Part shown: positions 15,994-24,555 of the stretch, piece by piece
How the letters are laid out: each line of letters begins with the position of its first letter
Position numbering within the stretch: the first letter of the stretch is position 1
NCBI RefSeq assembly: GCF_051195235.1
Contig: NZ_JBNFZM010000004.1
Coordinates: forward strand, 124,001 to 188,000
Source of the DNA: Tateyamaria sp947503385
Lineage (GTDB): Bacteria > Pseudomonadota > Alphaproteobacteria > Rhodobacterales > Rhodobacteraceae
Length of the DNA: 64,000 nucleotides
Reading direction: 5' to 3'
Notes under the pieces: generated by a model
Told to the model about the DNA's origin: nothing
Databases searched by the model: none
Seen by the model: the letters and a program-made list of their open reading frames with translations, nothing else
Position numbers and translations under genes: made by a program

Positions 15994-17526
15994 ATGGCCG
16001 TCATCCATGCAGCGCCGTCGATGCGCCATTACCAGCGGTCCGCCACAGGTGGCGGCTGGGCCTATGATTTGCAAACCGCAGTCAACAAGGCGCGCCCGGG
16101 CGATACGGTTTTGCTGTTGCCGGGCCGCTATCACCTGCCGGTGACCATCGCCCTGTCCGGGCGGGACGGCGCGCCCATCACGTTGCGCGCCGAAGCGCCG
16201 GGCAGTGCGATCCTTGAAGGCGGTGCGCGCGCCGATGCGGGGCGGCAGGGCGAATTGACCCCGCTCGACAATGACTTTGCCATGATCCGCATCTTTTTCG
16301 CCGATCACATCGTGCTGGAGGGTTTGGCGTTTGAGAATTGCTGGCCCACGGCGATCTACATGCGCGCGGCCCGTCACATTACCGTGCGCAGGTGTACCGG
16401 CGTCAAGAGCCGGTTCTTTGCCTATGCACGACAGCAGGCTCCGGATCATCTGACCCACCACCTGACCTTTGAGGGTTGCACATGGGTGCAGGACGCAGAT
16501 CATCTGATGTGGACGGGGCAGTTTGACTGGGACGAGATCAAAGGCAATCATCAAAAGACCGGCCCGGTAAAGGGGCGTGTAGCATTCGATGCCAGCTATT
16601 TCAACGGGGCCTTCTTTGGCTGCTTTGACATCGCGGGCAAGGTGATCATCCGCGACTGTCATATCAGCCACGCATTCAACGCCATCCGCATGGATATGCG
16701 GCGCGGCGGCATTGGGGATGGCCCCAATATGGACCGCAATCGCGACGTCGCGATCTATGACAACACATTTTCTTTCATCCGCGACAATGCGATCGAGCCG
16801 GAAAAGGGGGCGCAGAATTGGCGCGTGTTCAACAACCGGTTCTACGCGGTACATGCGACCATTTCCCTCGACCGGGTGGCCTCGCGGGACGTGTTTATCA
16901 TCGGCAATACGATCCTCAACGATCACCGTCCCGGCTTTCTCAATGGGGCGGCAGAAGCGCAGGCCGGGCAGGGCGGTCGGATCTTCAAATTCGTGCGCAA
17001 AAGCGATGCCGCGCCATCGCCGCGCCAAGGGCTGTGGTCGCTGTACAATTCGGTCCAGACCCGCACGAGCTATGCCAAGGCATCCATTACCGCGCAGTGG
17101 GATGACGGATACACAATGCTGGGCCTCTTTGCAGCGGACCACCCCGAACAGCCCGGGCCACCGCGCGCAGCTTTCCCGAAATTCAACTGGACCGAAGGCG
17201 TGCGGGTGTTTGGCATGGTGACGGATGATCCGACCTTTGACACCTATCCGGCGGGCAATGTGTCGGGCCATGGTGTTGATCAGGTCTTTGCCGTGCCGGT
17301 ATTTGCGCAAGGCGCGCGCGATCTGAGCAAGCCATTGGGCGGGTGGGATGGTGCGCTGGTCCCTGTGAGCGCGGTCCCTTTGTCAGACCCGGTATCGCTG
17401 TCAATCGACGCTGATAAGCACGACCTGCCCGGCGGGCTGAAGCCCGGCGCGCAGGATGTCGCGGCGTTGGGATTGGGGCATTGGCGGGGGGACTGGCCTG
17501 ACCCGGACGCCCCCGCCGGGGTCTAG
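15994..17526 (+). CDS. right-handed beta-helix repeat protein
   Basis: A 510-residue protein with the classic opening of parallel beta-helix carbohydrate-active proteins: LQTAVNKARPGDTVLLLPG, then PITLRAEAPGSAILEG. Repeated strands such as ITVRRCTGVKS, VIIRDCHISHAFNAI, VAIYDNTFSFIRDNAIE and WRVFNNRFYAVHATIS match pectate-lyase/chondroitinase-B-like coils. No signal peptide is visible from the start at 15994, which has a strong GGGAGGGGGAC ribosome site. It may be cytosolic or exported by a non-Sec route. Catalytic type cannot be assigned. Its stop overlaps that of zapA tail to tail. Confidence 0.75.
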   Translation: MAVIHAAPSMRHYQRSATGGGWAYDLQTAVNKARPGDTVLLLPGRYHLPVTIALSGRDGAPITLRAEAPGSAILEGGARADAGRQGELTPLDNDFAMIRIFFADHIVLEGLAFENCWPTAIYMRAARHITVRRCTGVKSRFFAYARQQAPDHLTHHLTFEGCTWVQDADHLMWTGQFDWDEIKGNHQKTGPVKGRVAFDASYFNGAFFGCFDIAGKVIIRDCHISHAFNAIRMDMRRGGIGDGPNMDRNRDVAIYDNTFSFIRDNAIEPEKGAQNWRVFNNRFYAVHATISLDRVASRDVFIIGNTILNDHRPGFLNGAAEAQAGQGGRIFKFVRKSDAAPSPRQGLWSLYNSVQTRTSYAKASITAQWDDGYTMLGLFAADHPEQPGPPRAAFPKFNWTEGVRVFGMVTDDPTFDTYPAGNVSGHGVDQVFAVPVFAQGARDLSKPLGGWDGALVPVSAVPLSDPVSLSIDADKHDLPGGLKPGAQDVAALGLGHWRGDWPDPDAPAGV

Positions 17527-17915
17527 CCCGCTTTTTCCTCGATCTCTGCGGCCACCGCCTCGGCACGTGCGGCCAATTCGGCCAGCGTTTCGGTCACGCT
17601 GTCTGGGACAACCGGCACCTCGATCCGCTCCGGTTCGGGCGCACCCATGTTGCGCAGCCCTTCGAGTTCGGCATCCCGTTCGGCCAATGTGGATTCAACG
17701 GCACGCACGCGGTCTTCGACGCTGGCCGTCTTGTCCGCCAGCATCAGACCGGCCATCAGCAACATACGCGCCTCGGGCAGACGACCGACCTGATCGGCCA
17801 GCACTTGCGCTTCGTCGTCCAGCATTTTGGCGGCAGTGTGCAGGTAATGCTCTTCACCGTCCTGACACGCCACGGCAAACTGCCGCCCGCCGATTGTGAT
17901 TGTGACCTCAGGCAT
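17523..17915 (-). CDS. zapA: cell division protein ZapA
   Basis: A 130-residue ZapA family protein, which bundles FtsZ filaments at the division site. The N-terminal fold starts VTITIGGRQFAVACQDGEE, followed by the conserved helix LADQVGRLPEARMLLMAGLMLAD and a long coiled coil ending in Glu/Ala-rich sequence. The start at 17915 overlaps the upstream coiled-coil gene by 8 bases, so the two are translated together. Confidence 0.9.
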   Translation of the reverse strand: MPEVTITIGGRQFAVACQDGEEHYLHTAAKMLDDEAQVLADQVGRLPEARMLLMAGLMLADKTASVEDRVRAVESTLAERDAELEGLRNMGAPEPERIEVPVVPDSVTETLAELAARAEAVAAEIEEKAG

Positions 17916-18393
17916 GGGTGTCATCCTCCGGCTGTGCGGGATCAAGAAGCGGGGTCAGCGCGCCGATGATGCTCGACGCTTCGGCGATGTCGGCGGCACG
18001 GGCGGCCCGCAGCGCCTCCAGTTCGGCCAGCATCGCCTTGTTGATCAGATGGGGCTCACCCACGCCGTCTTCGTTGGCCCGGCGCAATGCCTCGTTTGAA
18101 CTGCGCAACTGGTCGCTGGCCTGCCGCATCCGCTGGAGTTCGAGATCAAGCGCGGCGGTGCGCGCCTCGGCCGCCTGCGCGGCCGCCTTTGCCTCGGCCA
18201 GCGCGCTTTCCTGCTGTTCGGACAGTTTGCGCACCCGTTCGGTCAGCTGCGCATTGGCCAGCTTTTCATCCTCAAGTGCCGTTTGCAGGGCTGCGGTGTC
18301 ATCTGCGCCTGCACTTTCCAAAGTGCTGGCCGCGTTTGCGATGCGGTCCATCGCTGCTGCGAGGCGTCCTTGCAACGCATCGATATCGCTCAT
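17908..18393 (-). CDS. coiled-coil protein encoded upstream of zapA
   Basis: A 161-residue soluble protein that is almost entirely alpha-helical coiled coil (residues about 5-115, rich in Ala, Glu, Gln and Leu), with a short helical C-terminus (KAMLAELEALRAARAADIAE). It is the first gene of a two-gene unit with zapA. An accessory role in Z-ring assembly, analogous to ZapB, is an inference from context only. The start at 18393 opens directly into the coil (MSDIDALQGRLA). Confidence 0.75.
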   Translation of the reverse strand: MSDIDALQGRLAAAMDRIANAASTLESAGADDTAALQTALEDEKLANAQLTERVRKLSEQQESALAEAKAAAQAAEARTAALDLELQRMRQASDQLRSSNEALRRANEDGVGEPHLINKAMLAELEALRAARAADIAEASSIIGALTPLLDPAQPEDDTHA

Positions 18394-18687
18394 GGTTTTG
18401 CCTGTCCCCTCACGTTTCGGGCCTGCCGTTCGGCTGTGCCCGCGCCTTCCATTGTCACAGTGCCCGCGCTGTCCGAATCGGCGCGCGGCATATCCTGTCA
18501 AAGTCTATCCAATCGCTGAGGAAATTGCGCCCCCTTTACGATCAACCGTTTAAGCGACGGCGTTGAAGTGCTGCCTGCACTGCGCGGACCCCCGCCCATG
18601 AGCCAGACCCAACGCCGCCTTGATCTTTGGGCCTCGACTGATATGCAGCGCGCGATTGTCACGCTTTTGTCAAAGGATGCTTACCCC

Positions 18688-20703
18688 GTGGATCTGACCC
18701 CTCTGCGCACCGCCAATCCCGATCACTGGGCTAAGGCCGCTGCCATTCGCGCGCTGACGCTGGACGCTGTTGCCGCCGCCAATTCCGGGCATTCCGGTAT
18801 GCCGATGGGCATGGCCGACGTGGCGACCGTGCTGTTTGAAAAGCACCTGAAATTCGACGCCTCCGCCCCCAACTGGCCCGACCGCGACCGGTTCATCCTG
18901 TCGGCGGGCCATGGCTCGATGCTGCTTTATGCGCTGCTGCACCTGACGGGTTATGCCGATATGACGCTGGAGCAGATCAAGAACTTTCGCCAATGGGGTG
19001 CGATCACCGCCGGTCACCCGGAATACGGCCACGCCGGCGGGATCGAGACAACAACAGGCCCGTTGGGGCAGGGCATCTCCAACGCCGTCGGTTTCGCCAT
19101 GGCCGAGGAAATCCTGCGTGCCCGCTTCGGCAAGAAGGTGATGGACCACCACACCTATTGCATCGCAGGTGACGGCTGCCTGATGGAAGGGGTGAGCCAA
19201 GAGGCGATCACTCTGGCGGGCCGCCATCAACTGTCCAGGCTGATCGTGCTGTGGGACAACAACAACATCACCATCGACGGTCCTGTGACCCTGTCCGACA
19301 CCACCGACCAACCTGCCCGGTTCAAGGCGGCAGGCTGGGCCGTGATCGAAATTGACGGCCACGACCCCGACGCTATTGATGCGGCCCTGACCAAGGCCAA
19401 GAAGCAATCCAAGCCCACCATGATTGCCTGCAAAACGCATATCGCTCTGGGCCACGCCGCACAGGACACCTCCAAAGGTCACGGCGCGCTGACAGATGCC
19501 GCGCAATTGCAGGCGGCCAAGGAGGCCTATGGCTGGAAATACGGCCCCTTCGAAGTGCCCTCGGACGTCAAAGGCCAGTGGGAGGCCATCGGGTCTCGCG
19601 GTGCCGGGACACGCGCCGACTGGGAGGCTCGCGTCGCAACTCTGTCCGGGGCCAAGCAAAAAGAACTGACCCGCGTCTTTGCCCGCGAGGTGCCCAAAAA
19701 GCTCGCCTCCACCGTGCGCGCGTTCAAAAAGCAGATGACGGACACCGCACCGAAACTGGCCACCCGCGCCGCCTCCGAAAAGGCGCTCGAGGTGCTCAAT
19801 CCCGTGCTGCCCGAAACCGTGGGCGGCTCGGCGGACCTGACAGGGTCCAACAACACCAAAACGGGTGATCTGGGTGTGTTCGACACCAACAACCGCAGCG
19901 GGCGCTATGTCTATTGGGGCATTCGCGAACACGGCATGGCAGCGGCAATGAACGGCATGGCGCTGCATGGCGGCATCCGTCCCTATGGCGGCACGTTCAT
20001 GTGTTTCACCGACTACGCGCGCCCCGCCATGCGGCTGGCCGCCCTGATGAAAATCCCCACGGTGTTCGTGATGACCCATGACAGCATCGGTCTGGGCGAG
20101 GACGGCCCGACCCACCAACCCGTGGAACATCTGGCCATCAGCCGCGCCACGCCCAACACGATGGTGTTCCGCCCGGCAGATGCCGTGGAAACCGCCGAGG
20201 CATGGGAACTGGCGTTTTCCTCCACCCAGACGCCGTCCGTGTTGTCGCTGACGCGTCAGGGGCTGCCAACGGTCCGGACCGAGCACAAGACCAAGAACCT
20301 GACCGCCCAGGGGGCTTATGTTTTGGCCGAAGCGACGGGCAAACGTCAGGTCATCCTCATCGCCACCGGGTCCGAAGTCTCCGTGGCGCTGGCCGCCCGT
20401 GAGGCGTTGCAGGCCCAAGGCATTGGCACGCGCGTGGTCTCGATGCCCTGCATGGAGCTTTTTGCCCAGCAGGACGAGGGCTACCGCCGCCGCATCCTGC
20501 CACCCGGACCCGTGCGGGTCGGCGTCGAAGCGGCAGTGCAGCAGGGCTGGGACCGTTGGCTGAACGGCGAGCGCGGCAAGGCAAACAAGGCCGGATTTGT
20601 CGGCATGAACGATTTCGGCGCATCGGCTCCGGCCAATGTCCTGTTCGAAAAATTCGGCATCACCGCCCAGGCGGTCGCCGAAACGGCCAAATCGCTGCTG
20701 TAA
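18688..20703 (+). CDS. tkt: transketolase
   Basis: A 671-residue thiamine-diphosphate enzyme of the pentose phosphate pathway. Visible are ANSGHSGMPMG, the thiamine-pyrophosphate motif GDGCLMEGVSQEA...NNNI, SLTRQGLPTVRT, and the catalytic-loop GIREHGMAAAMNG with DGPTHQPVEHLA. I place the start at the GTG at 18688: it gives the usual (M)DLTPLRTANPDHW N-terminus and has AAAGGA 10 bases before it. ATG starts at 18568 or 18598 would add about 30-40 non-conserved residues. Monocistronic by position. Confidence 0.95.
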   Translation: MDLTPLRTANPDHWAKAAAIRALTLDAVAAANSGHSGMPMGMADVATVLFEKHLKFDASAPNWPDRDRFILSAGHGSMLLYALLHLTGYADMTLEQIKNFRQWGAITAGHPEYGHAGGIETTTGPLGQGISNAVGFAMAEEILRARFGKKVMDHHTYCIAGDGCLMEGVSQEAITLAGRHQLSRLIVLWDNNNITIDGPVTLSDTTDQPARFKAAGWAVIEIDGHDPDAIDAALTKAKKQSKPTMIACKTHIALGHAAQDTSKGHGALTDAAQLQAAKEAYGWKYGPFEVPSDVKGQWEAIGSRGAGTRADWEARVATLSGAKQKELTRVFAREVPKKLASTVRAFKKQMTDTAPKLATRAASEKALEVLNPVLPETVGGSADLTGSNNTKTGDLGVFDTNNRSGRYVYWGIREHGMAAAMNGMALHGGIRPYGGTFMCFTDYARPAMRLAALMKIPTVFVMTHDSIGLGEDGPTHQPVEHLAISRATPNTMVFRPADAVETAEAWELAFSSTQTPSVLSLTRQGLPTVRTEHKTKNLTAQGAYVLAEATGKRQVILIATGSEVSVALAAREALQAQGIGTRVVSMPCMELFAQQDEGYRRRILPPGPVRVGVEAAVQQGWDRWLNGERGKANKAGFVGMNDFGASAPANVLFEKFGITAQAVAETAKSLL

Positions 20704-20730
20704 CAGCAATTCGGGGCGGCCCACCGGTCC

Positions 20731-20783
20731 GCCCCGTCTCTGTCCCCGAAAAATCCCGGGGTGTTTGAGGGGCAGCGCCCCTC
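20731..20783 (-). repeat. Dispersed GC-hairpin repeat, GGGACAGAGAC-tail subtype
   Basis: Read on the minus strand it is a GAGGGGC-GCT-GCCCCTC hairpin, a C-rich spacer, then GGGATTTTTCGGGGACAGAG and ACGGGG. The same tail recurs at 26971-27000 and 55551-55578. It lies between tkt and grxD, which converge here, so it may act as a terminator for either. Confidence 0.75.
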
Positions 20784-20837
20784 ATCCCAAAACATGAATC
20801 GCGCCGCGCGTCAGCGCGTCCTTTGGATCATGCCCGA

Positions 20838-21200
20838 TCAGCCGTTCGCTTCGCGGATCTTTTCAGCGGCATCCTTGTCATAGCCCACGCCGTTTTCTTC
20901 AAACAACGTGTCCAACTCGCCCGACAGGGTCATCTCAGTGATGATGTCGCAGCCGCCGACAAATTCGCCCTTCACATACAGTTGCGGGATTGTCGGCCAG
21001 TCCGAAAATTCCTTGATGCCCTGCCGGATGTCCTCATCCGCCAGCACATTCACATCGGCATAATCGACGCCCATGTAATTCAGCACCCCCGCCACGCGGC
21101 TGGAAAAGCCGCATTGCGGCATGGATTTCGTGCCTTTCATGTACAGAACCACATCGTTGCCTTGAATGGTCTCGGTGATCCGTGCGCTTGCGTCACTCAT
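20838..21200 (-). CDS. grxD: monothiol glutaredoxin, Grx4 type
   Basis: A 120-residue monothiol glutaredoxin with the CGFS active site at residues 30-33 (MPQCGFSSRV) and the glutathione-site motifs WPTIPQLYV and GGCDIITEM. Grx4 proteins carry [2Fe-2S] clusters and work with BolA proteins in iron-sulfur trafficking. bolA lies two genes upstream on the same strand. The start at 21200 overlaps the stop of the small upstream gene. Confidence 0.95.
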   Translation of the reverse strand: MSDASARITETIQGNDVVLYMKGTKSMPQCGFSSRVAGVLNYMGVDYADVNVLADEDIRQGIKEFSDWPTIPQLYVKGEFVGGCDIITEMTLSGELDTLFEENGVGYDKDAAEKIREANG

Positions 21201-21499
21201 CTCGTGTTGCCTTTCTCTTTGAACACGCGGTGGTACCGCGTTGCATATGTTTCGTCTTCGGGCATCGGTTTGACATCTGTGCTGGCCGCTGCGGTCCAAT
21301 GGCCGGGTGAGTCCGTGCGCACCTGATTGACACGTTCCAGCGCATCGTTGCGTCGGCTCACCTTGTCGATCAGGTCGAGATTTGTGGCTTCCATCCCAAG
21401 GGGCGCATCCGCCCGTTCGTGCCGCTCGGGCCGCCGGGCCGCCAGCGGGCGGCGCGGTGCGCGCCGGAACGGCGCGGATATGATATGCCACAGGCTCAC
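21197..21499 (-). CDS. small Arg-rich protein between bolA and grxD
   Basis: A 100-residue protein starting at GTG 21499, one base after the bolA stop; its stop overlaps the grxD start (ATGA). It begins SLWHIISAPFRRAPRRPLAA, an amphipathic, basic stretch, followed by a polar region without recognised motif. Tight coupling on both sides makes it likely to be real. Function unknown; a role with BolA-Grx4 is inferred only from position. Confidence 0.6.
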   Translation of the reverse strand: MSLWHIISAPFRRAPRRPLAARRPERHERADAPLGMEATNLDLIDKVSRRNDALERVNQVRTDSPGHWTAAASTDVKPMPEDETYATRYHRVFKEKGNTR

Positions 21500-21500
21500 A

Positions 21501-21740
21501 TCAAGGCGCTTTCGTCGTCAGCGCCAGTGCGTGCAACTCACCATGGCTGCCATCCATCTTCCCCTTGAGCGCTTTTGTCACAGCCCGGTGCTGCTGCACC
21601 CGGTTCATACCCGCAAAGGACGCGTCAATCACTTCAGCCGCGTAATGGTTCCCGTCGCCGGCCAGATCGGTGATGGTGATCTGCGCATCCGGAAACGCGG
21701 CGCGGATCAACTCTTCGATCTCGTGGGCTTGCATGGGCAT
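21501..21740 (-). CDS. bolA: BolA family protein
   Basis: A 79-residue BolA-like protein with the class II KH-like fold. HEIEELIRAAFPDAQITITD opens it, then NHYAAEVIDASFAGMNRVQQHR, containing the conserved FxG-x-xxxxxH region, and the C-terminal GELHALALTTKAP. Partner of the monothiol glutaredoxin encoded just downstream. Either ATG 21740 or 21734 could start it; GGAGA favours 21740. Confidence 0.93.
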   Translation of the reverse strand: MPMQAHEIEELIRAAFPDAQITITDLAGDGNHYAAEVIDASFAGMNRVQQHRAVTKALKGKMDGSHGELHALALTTKAP

Positions 21741-21879
21741 GAGGCGTCTCCAAATCCTGTTGCAGCAGATGTAGGACGCACGGCCAATGCGCGCAAGCAC
21801 AAGCGGATGTGCACGTTGGTAGGGTTGCCTCGCCCCCGGCGTGCTGCGAACCTGTTGCCAAGCCAAGTTGGGAAACCCG

Positions 21880-22848
21880 ATGAAAGAAACCGAAACCGCA
21901 CCGGAACAGGCGCTGGCCTGGGCGCAGGCCGGGCAGGGCGCGGCCCTCGCCACTGTGATCGAAACATGGGGCAGCGCGCCGCGCCGCGCAGGCGCGCAGA
22001 TGGTGGTGTCGGGTGCGGGTGAGATGATGGGATCGGTCTCGGGGGGCTGCGTTGAGGGCGCCGTGGTGGTCGAGGCGATAGAGGCGCTCGAGGACGGCGC
22101 GCCACGAGTGCTCGAATACGGTGTCAGCGACGGCGACGCCTTTGCCGTGGGATTGGCCTGTGGCGGCACCATCCGGGTGCTGGTGGAACCGGTGGGCAAG
22201 GCCATGCCGGTGGACATGCTTGGCGATCTGGTTGCGGCACGCGCAGCGCGGCAACCGGCGGCCTACGTTGTCGATCTGCAAAGCTGGGAGCGGCGGCTGG
22301 ATCACGACGGCCACACCAAACGTTTTGCCACCGACCGCACCGGGGTCGAGGAGGATGGCCGCACATTTGTGGCGATCCACAACCCGCCCCTCCGTCTGGC
22401 CATCGTGGGGGGGGTCCACATTGCACAGGCGCTTGTCCCCATGGCGCGGATTGCAGGCTATGACCCGGTGATCATCGACCCGCGTGAGGCGTTCGGCTCT
22501 GCCGCCCGCTTTCCCGGCGAACGGCTGATCAACGACTGGCCGGATGAGGCTTTGGCAGAGGTGGGGCTCGACACGCGCACAGCGCTGGTGCTGCTGACCC
22601 ATGATCCCAAGCTGGACGATCCTGCGCTGCATCTGGCGTTGCGGTCACAGGCGTTCTATATCGGCGCGCTCGGCTCGACCCGCACCCATGCCAAACGTGT
22701 GGCCCGTCTCGAAGAGGCCGGGTTCAGCGGCGCGGACATCGCGCGTATCCATGGCCCGATCGGCCTCGACATCGGGGCGGCCAGCCCGGCAGAGATCGCC
22801 GTGTCGATCCTTGGCCAGATGGTGCAGACGCTCAGGACACCCACATGA
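21880..22848 (+). CDS. XdhC/CoxI family molybdenum-enzyme maturation protein
   Basis: A 322-residue XdhC-family protein. The N-terminal part has WGSAPRRAGAQMVV and SVSGGCVEGAVV; the C-terminal Rossmann part has LTHDPKLDDPAL and FYIGALGSTRTHAKR followed by HGPIGLDIGAASPAEIAVSI. These proteins bind and sulfurate molybdenum cofactor for insertion into xanthine-dehydrogenase-family enzymes. It overlaps the molybdopterin-binding gene (ATGA) and lies upstream of coxSLM, its likely client. Confidence 0.9.
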   Translation: MKETETAPEQALAWAQAGQGAALATVIETWGSAPRRAGAQMVVSGAGEMMGSVSGGCVEGAVVVEAIEALEDGAPRVLEYGVSDGDAFAVGLACGGTIRVLVEPVGKAMPVDMLGDLVAARAARQPAAYVVDLQSWERRLDHDGHTKRFATDRTGVEEDGRTFVAIHNPPLRLAIVGGVHIAQALVPMARIAGYDPVIIDPREAFGSAARFPGERLINDWPDEALAEVGLDTRTALVLLTHDPKLDDPALHLALRSQAFYIGALGSTRTHAKRVARLEEAGFSGADIARIHGPIGLDIGAASPAEIAVSILGQMVQTLRTPT

Positions 22849-23837
22849 TCTTTGGCCCCGTTCCGGTCGGGCAGGCCCAAGGGACCGTGCTGGCGCACGC
22901 CATGGTGGGCGCGCGCGGCAAGATCACCAAGGGCACCGTTCTGGATGCGGCGCAGGTCGCGGCATTGGCCGAGGCGGGCCATGACACGCTGATCGTTGCC
23001 CGGCTGGAGCCCGGTGACGTCAACGAGGACGCGGCTGCGGCCGCATTGGCGGCAACCCTCGTGCCTGACCCTGACGCCCAAAGGTTGCGCATCAGTGGGG
23101 CCGGTGCGGGGCGGGTGAACCTGTACGCCACGGGCCCCGGCATTGTGGCGCTGGACCGGGCCGCCATCACGGCGCTGAACGCCGTCGACCCAATGATCAC
23201 ATTGGCCACCGTGCCGCCATGGCACCGGGTGGATGCGGGCACGATGGTCGCGACGATCAAGATCATTTCCTATGCCGTACCGCAAGCCGCGCTGACCCGC
23301 GCGCAGTCCGCATCTCCGCGCGCGCTGTCGGTCCTGCCGCCGCGATATGCGACCGCCACGCTGATCGAGACGCGGGTGGGCCCCACCGCGCCGACCGGCA
23401 AGGGCCGCGCGGCGCTCACTGGACGGCTGGACCGGCTGGGCCTCGCACTGGGCCCGCGCATCATGGTGGCCCATGACACGAATGCCATTGCAGAGGCGTT
23501 GCGCGATGCGCCGGGGGAGGTTTTGTTTGTTCTGACCGCCTCTGCCACGTCGGACCCGCATGATGTGGCTCCGGCAGCCCTGCGGGCGGCGGGCGGGCAC
23601 GTGGAGGCGTACGGAATGCCGGTCGATCCGGGCAACCTGCTGTTTCTGGGCCATCTGGGCGACAAGCCCGTGATCGGTCTGCCTGGCTGCGCCCGGTCCC
23701 CCGCGCTCAACGGTGCCGACTGGGTGATGGAACGGCTGATTTGCGGCCTCGCGCTGACCCGCGCGGACATCGCGGACATGGGCGTGGGCGGGCTGCTCAA
23801 GGAGATCCCGACGCGGCCCCGCCCCCGCGAAGGCTGA
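22845..23837 (+). CDS. molybdopterin-binding protein (MoeA/MocA-like)
   Basis: A 330-residue protein with the N-terminal arrangement seen in molybdopterin-binding proteins (TVLAHAMVGARGKITKGTVL, then AAQVAALAEAGHDTLIVARL) and a MoCF-like domain with FVLTASATSDPHDVAPAAL and GLPGCARSPALNGADWVMER. The nucleotidyltransferase domain of full MocA proteins is absent. Likely handles cofactor for the hydroxylase encoded downstream. It starts inside the xdhC stop, so the two are translationally coupled. Confidence 0.8.
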   Translation: MIFGPVPVGQAQGTVLAHAMVGARGKITKGTVLDAAQVAALAEAGHDTLIVARLEPGDVNEDAAAAALAATLVPDPDAQRLRISGAGAGRVNLYATGPGIVALDRAAITALNAVDPMITLATVPPWHRVDAGTMVATIKIISYAVPQAALTRAQSASPRALSVLPPRYATATLIETRVGPTAPTGKGRAALTGRLDRLGLALGPRIMVAHDTNAIAEALRDAPGEVLFVLTASATSDPHDVAPAALRAAGGHVEAYGMPVDPGNLLFLGHLGDKPVIGLPGCARSPALNGADWVMERLICGLALTRADIADMGVGGLLKEIPTRPRPREG

Positions 23838-23955
23838 GCGGCGCTGCCATTGCAATATCCTGCGCCAAGCCGGGGTGCGGGATTTTTCAGGTTCTCAAGT
23901 CGCGCCCCCCATGCTTAACTCGTGCCAAACAAACACGTCATAGGGGAGGAAGACC

Positions 23956-24441
23956 ATGACACAGGTCACAATGACCGTGAATGGCAAAGCCGCGTCCGGC
24001 ACAGTCGAAGGACGCACCTTGCTGTCGGGGTTTCTGCGCGAAGAACTGGGCCTGACGGGCACCCATGTGGGCTGCGACACATCGCAATGCGGCGCCTGCG
24101 TCGTGCATGTGGATGGCGCGGCGGTCAAGGCCTGCACCATGCTCGCCGCCGAAGCCGATGGCGCAGAGGTCACCACGATCGAAGGGATGGCCAATGCCGA
24201 CGGTTCGCTCAACGTGATCCAGCAGGCGTTTCAGGACCATCACGGCCTGCAATGCGGGTTCTGCACGCCCGGCATGGTGATGTCGGCGGCGGCGCTGCTC
24301 AAGGACAACCCGAAACCCAGCGAGCAGGAGGTGCGCGACTACCTCGAAGGCAATATCTGCCGTTGCACGGGCTACCATAATATCGTCAAGGCGATCCTGG
24401 CCGCGTCCGGTCAGGATGTGCCGGCGATGGCGGCGGAATAA
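23956..24441 (+). CDS. coxS: aerobic CO-dehydrogenase-type hydroxylase, small [2Fe-2S] subunit
   Basis: A 161-residue subunit with two [2Fe-2S] clusters. The plant-ferredoxin-type cysteines are in GCDTSQCGACVVHVDG plus a later cysteine (VKACTM). The all-helical domain holds CGFCTPGMVM and NICRCTGYHNI. First gene of coxS-coxL-coxM, the gene order of form II enzymes. A GGGGAGGA ribosome site precedes the ATG. Electrons pass from the molybdenum centre through these clusters to FAD on CoxM. Confidence 0.93.
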   Translation: MTQVTMTVNGKAASGTVEGRTLLSGFLREELGLTGTHVGCDTSQCGACVVHVDGAAVKACTMLAAEADGAEVTTIEGMANADGSLNVIQQAFQDHHGLQCGFCTPGMVMSAAALLKDNPKPSEQEVRDYLEGNICRCTGYHNIVKAILAASGQDVPAMAAE

Positions 24442-24450
24442 GACAAACGT

Positions 24451-24500
24451 CCCGGGGGCGCTGCCCCCGGACCCCCGTGGTATTTTCAGTCAGAAGAAAC
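24451..24500 (+). repeat. Dispersed GC-hairpin repeat, GTATTTT-GAAGAA tail subtype (coxS-coxL spacer)
   Basis: CCGGGGGC-GCT-GCCCCCGG (24452-24470) is a perfect 8-base stem with a 3-base loop, followed by a C-run and GGTATTTTCAGTCAGAAGAA. The same plan occurs at 44760-44806. It sits between coxS and coxL within one operon and could cause partial termination or stabilise the coxS end of the message. Confidence 0.75.
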
Positions 24501-24555
24501 AGCGGGGCAGTGCGCAATCGGCCCAACGGGTCGTCAGATTTCAGGGAGGAAGAAC

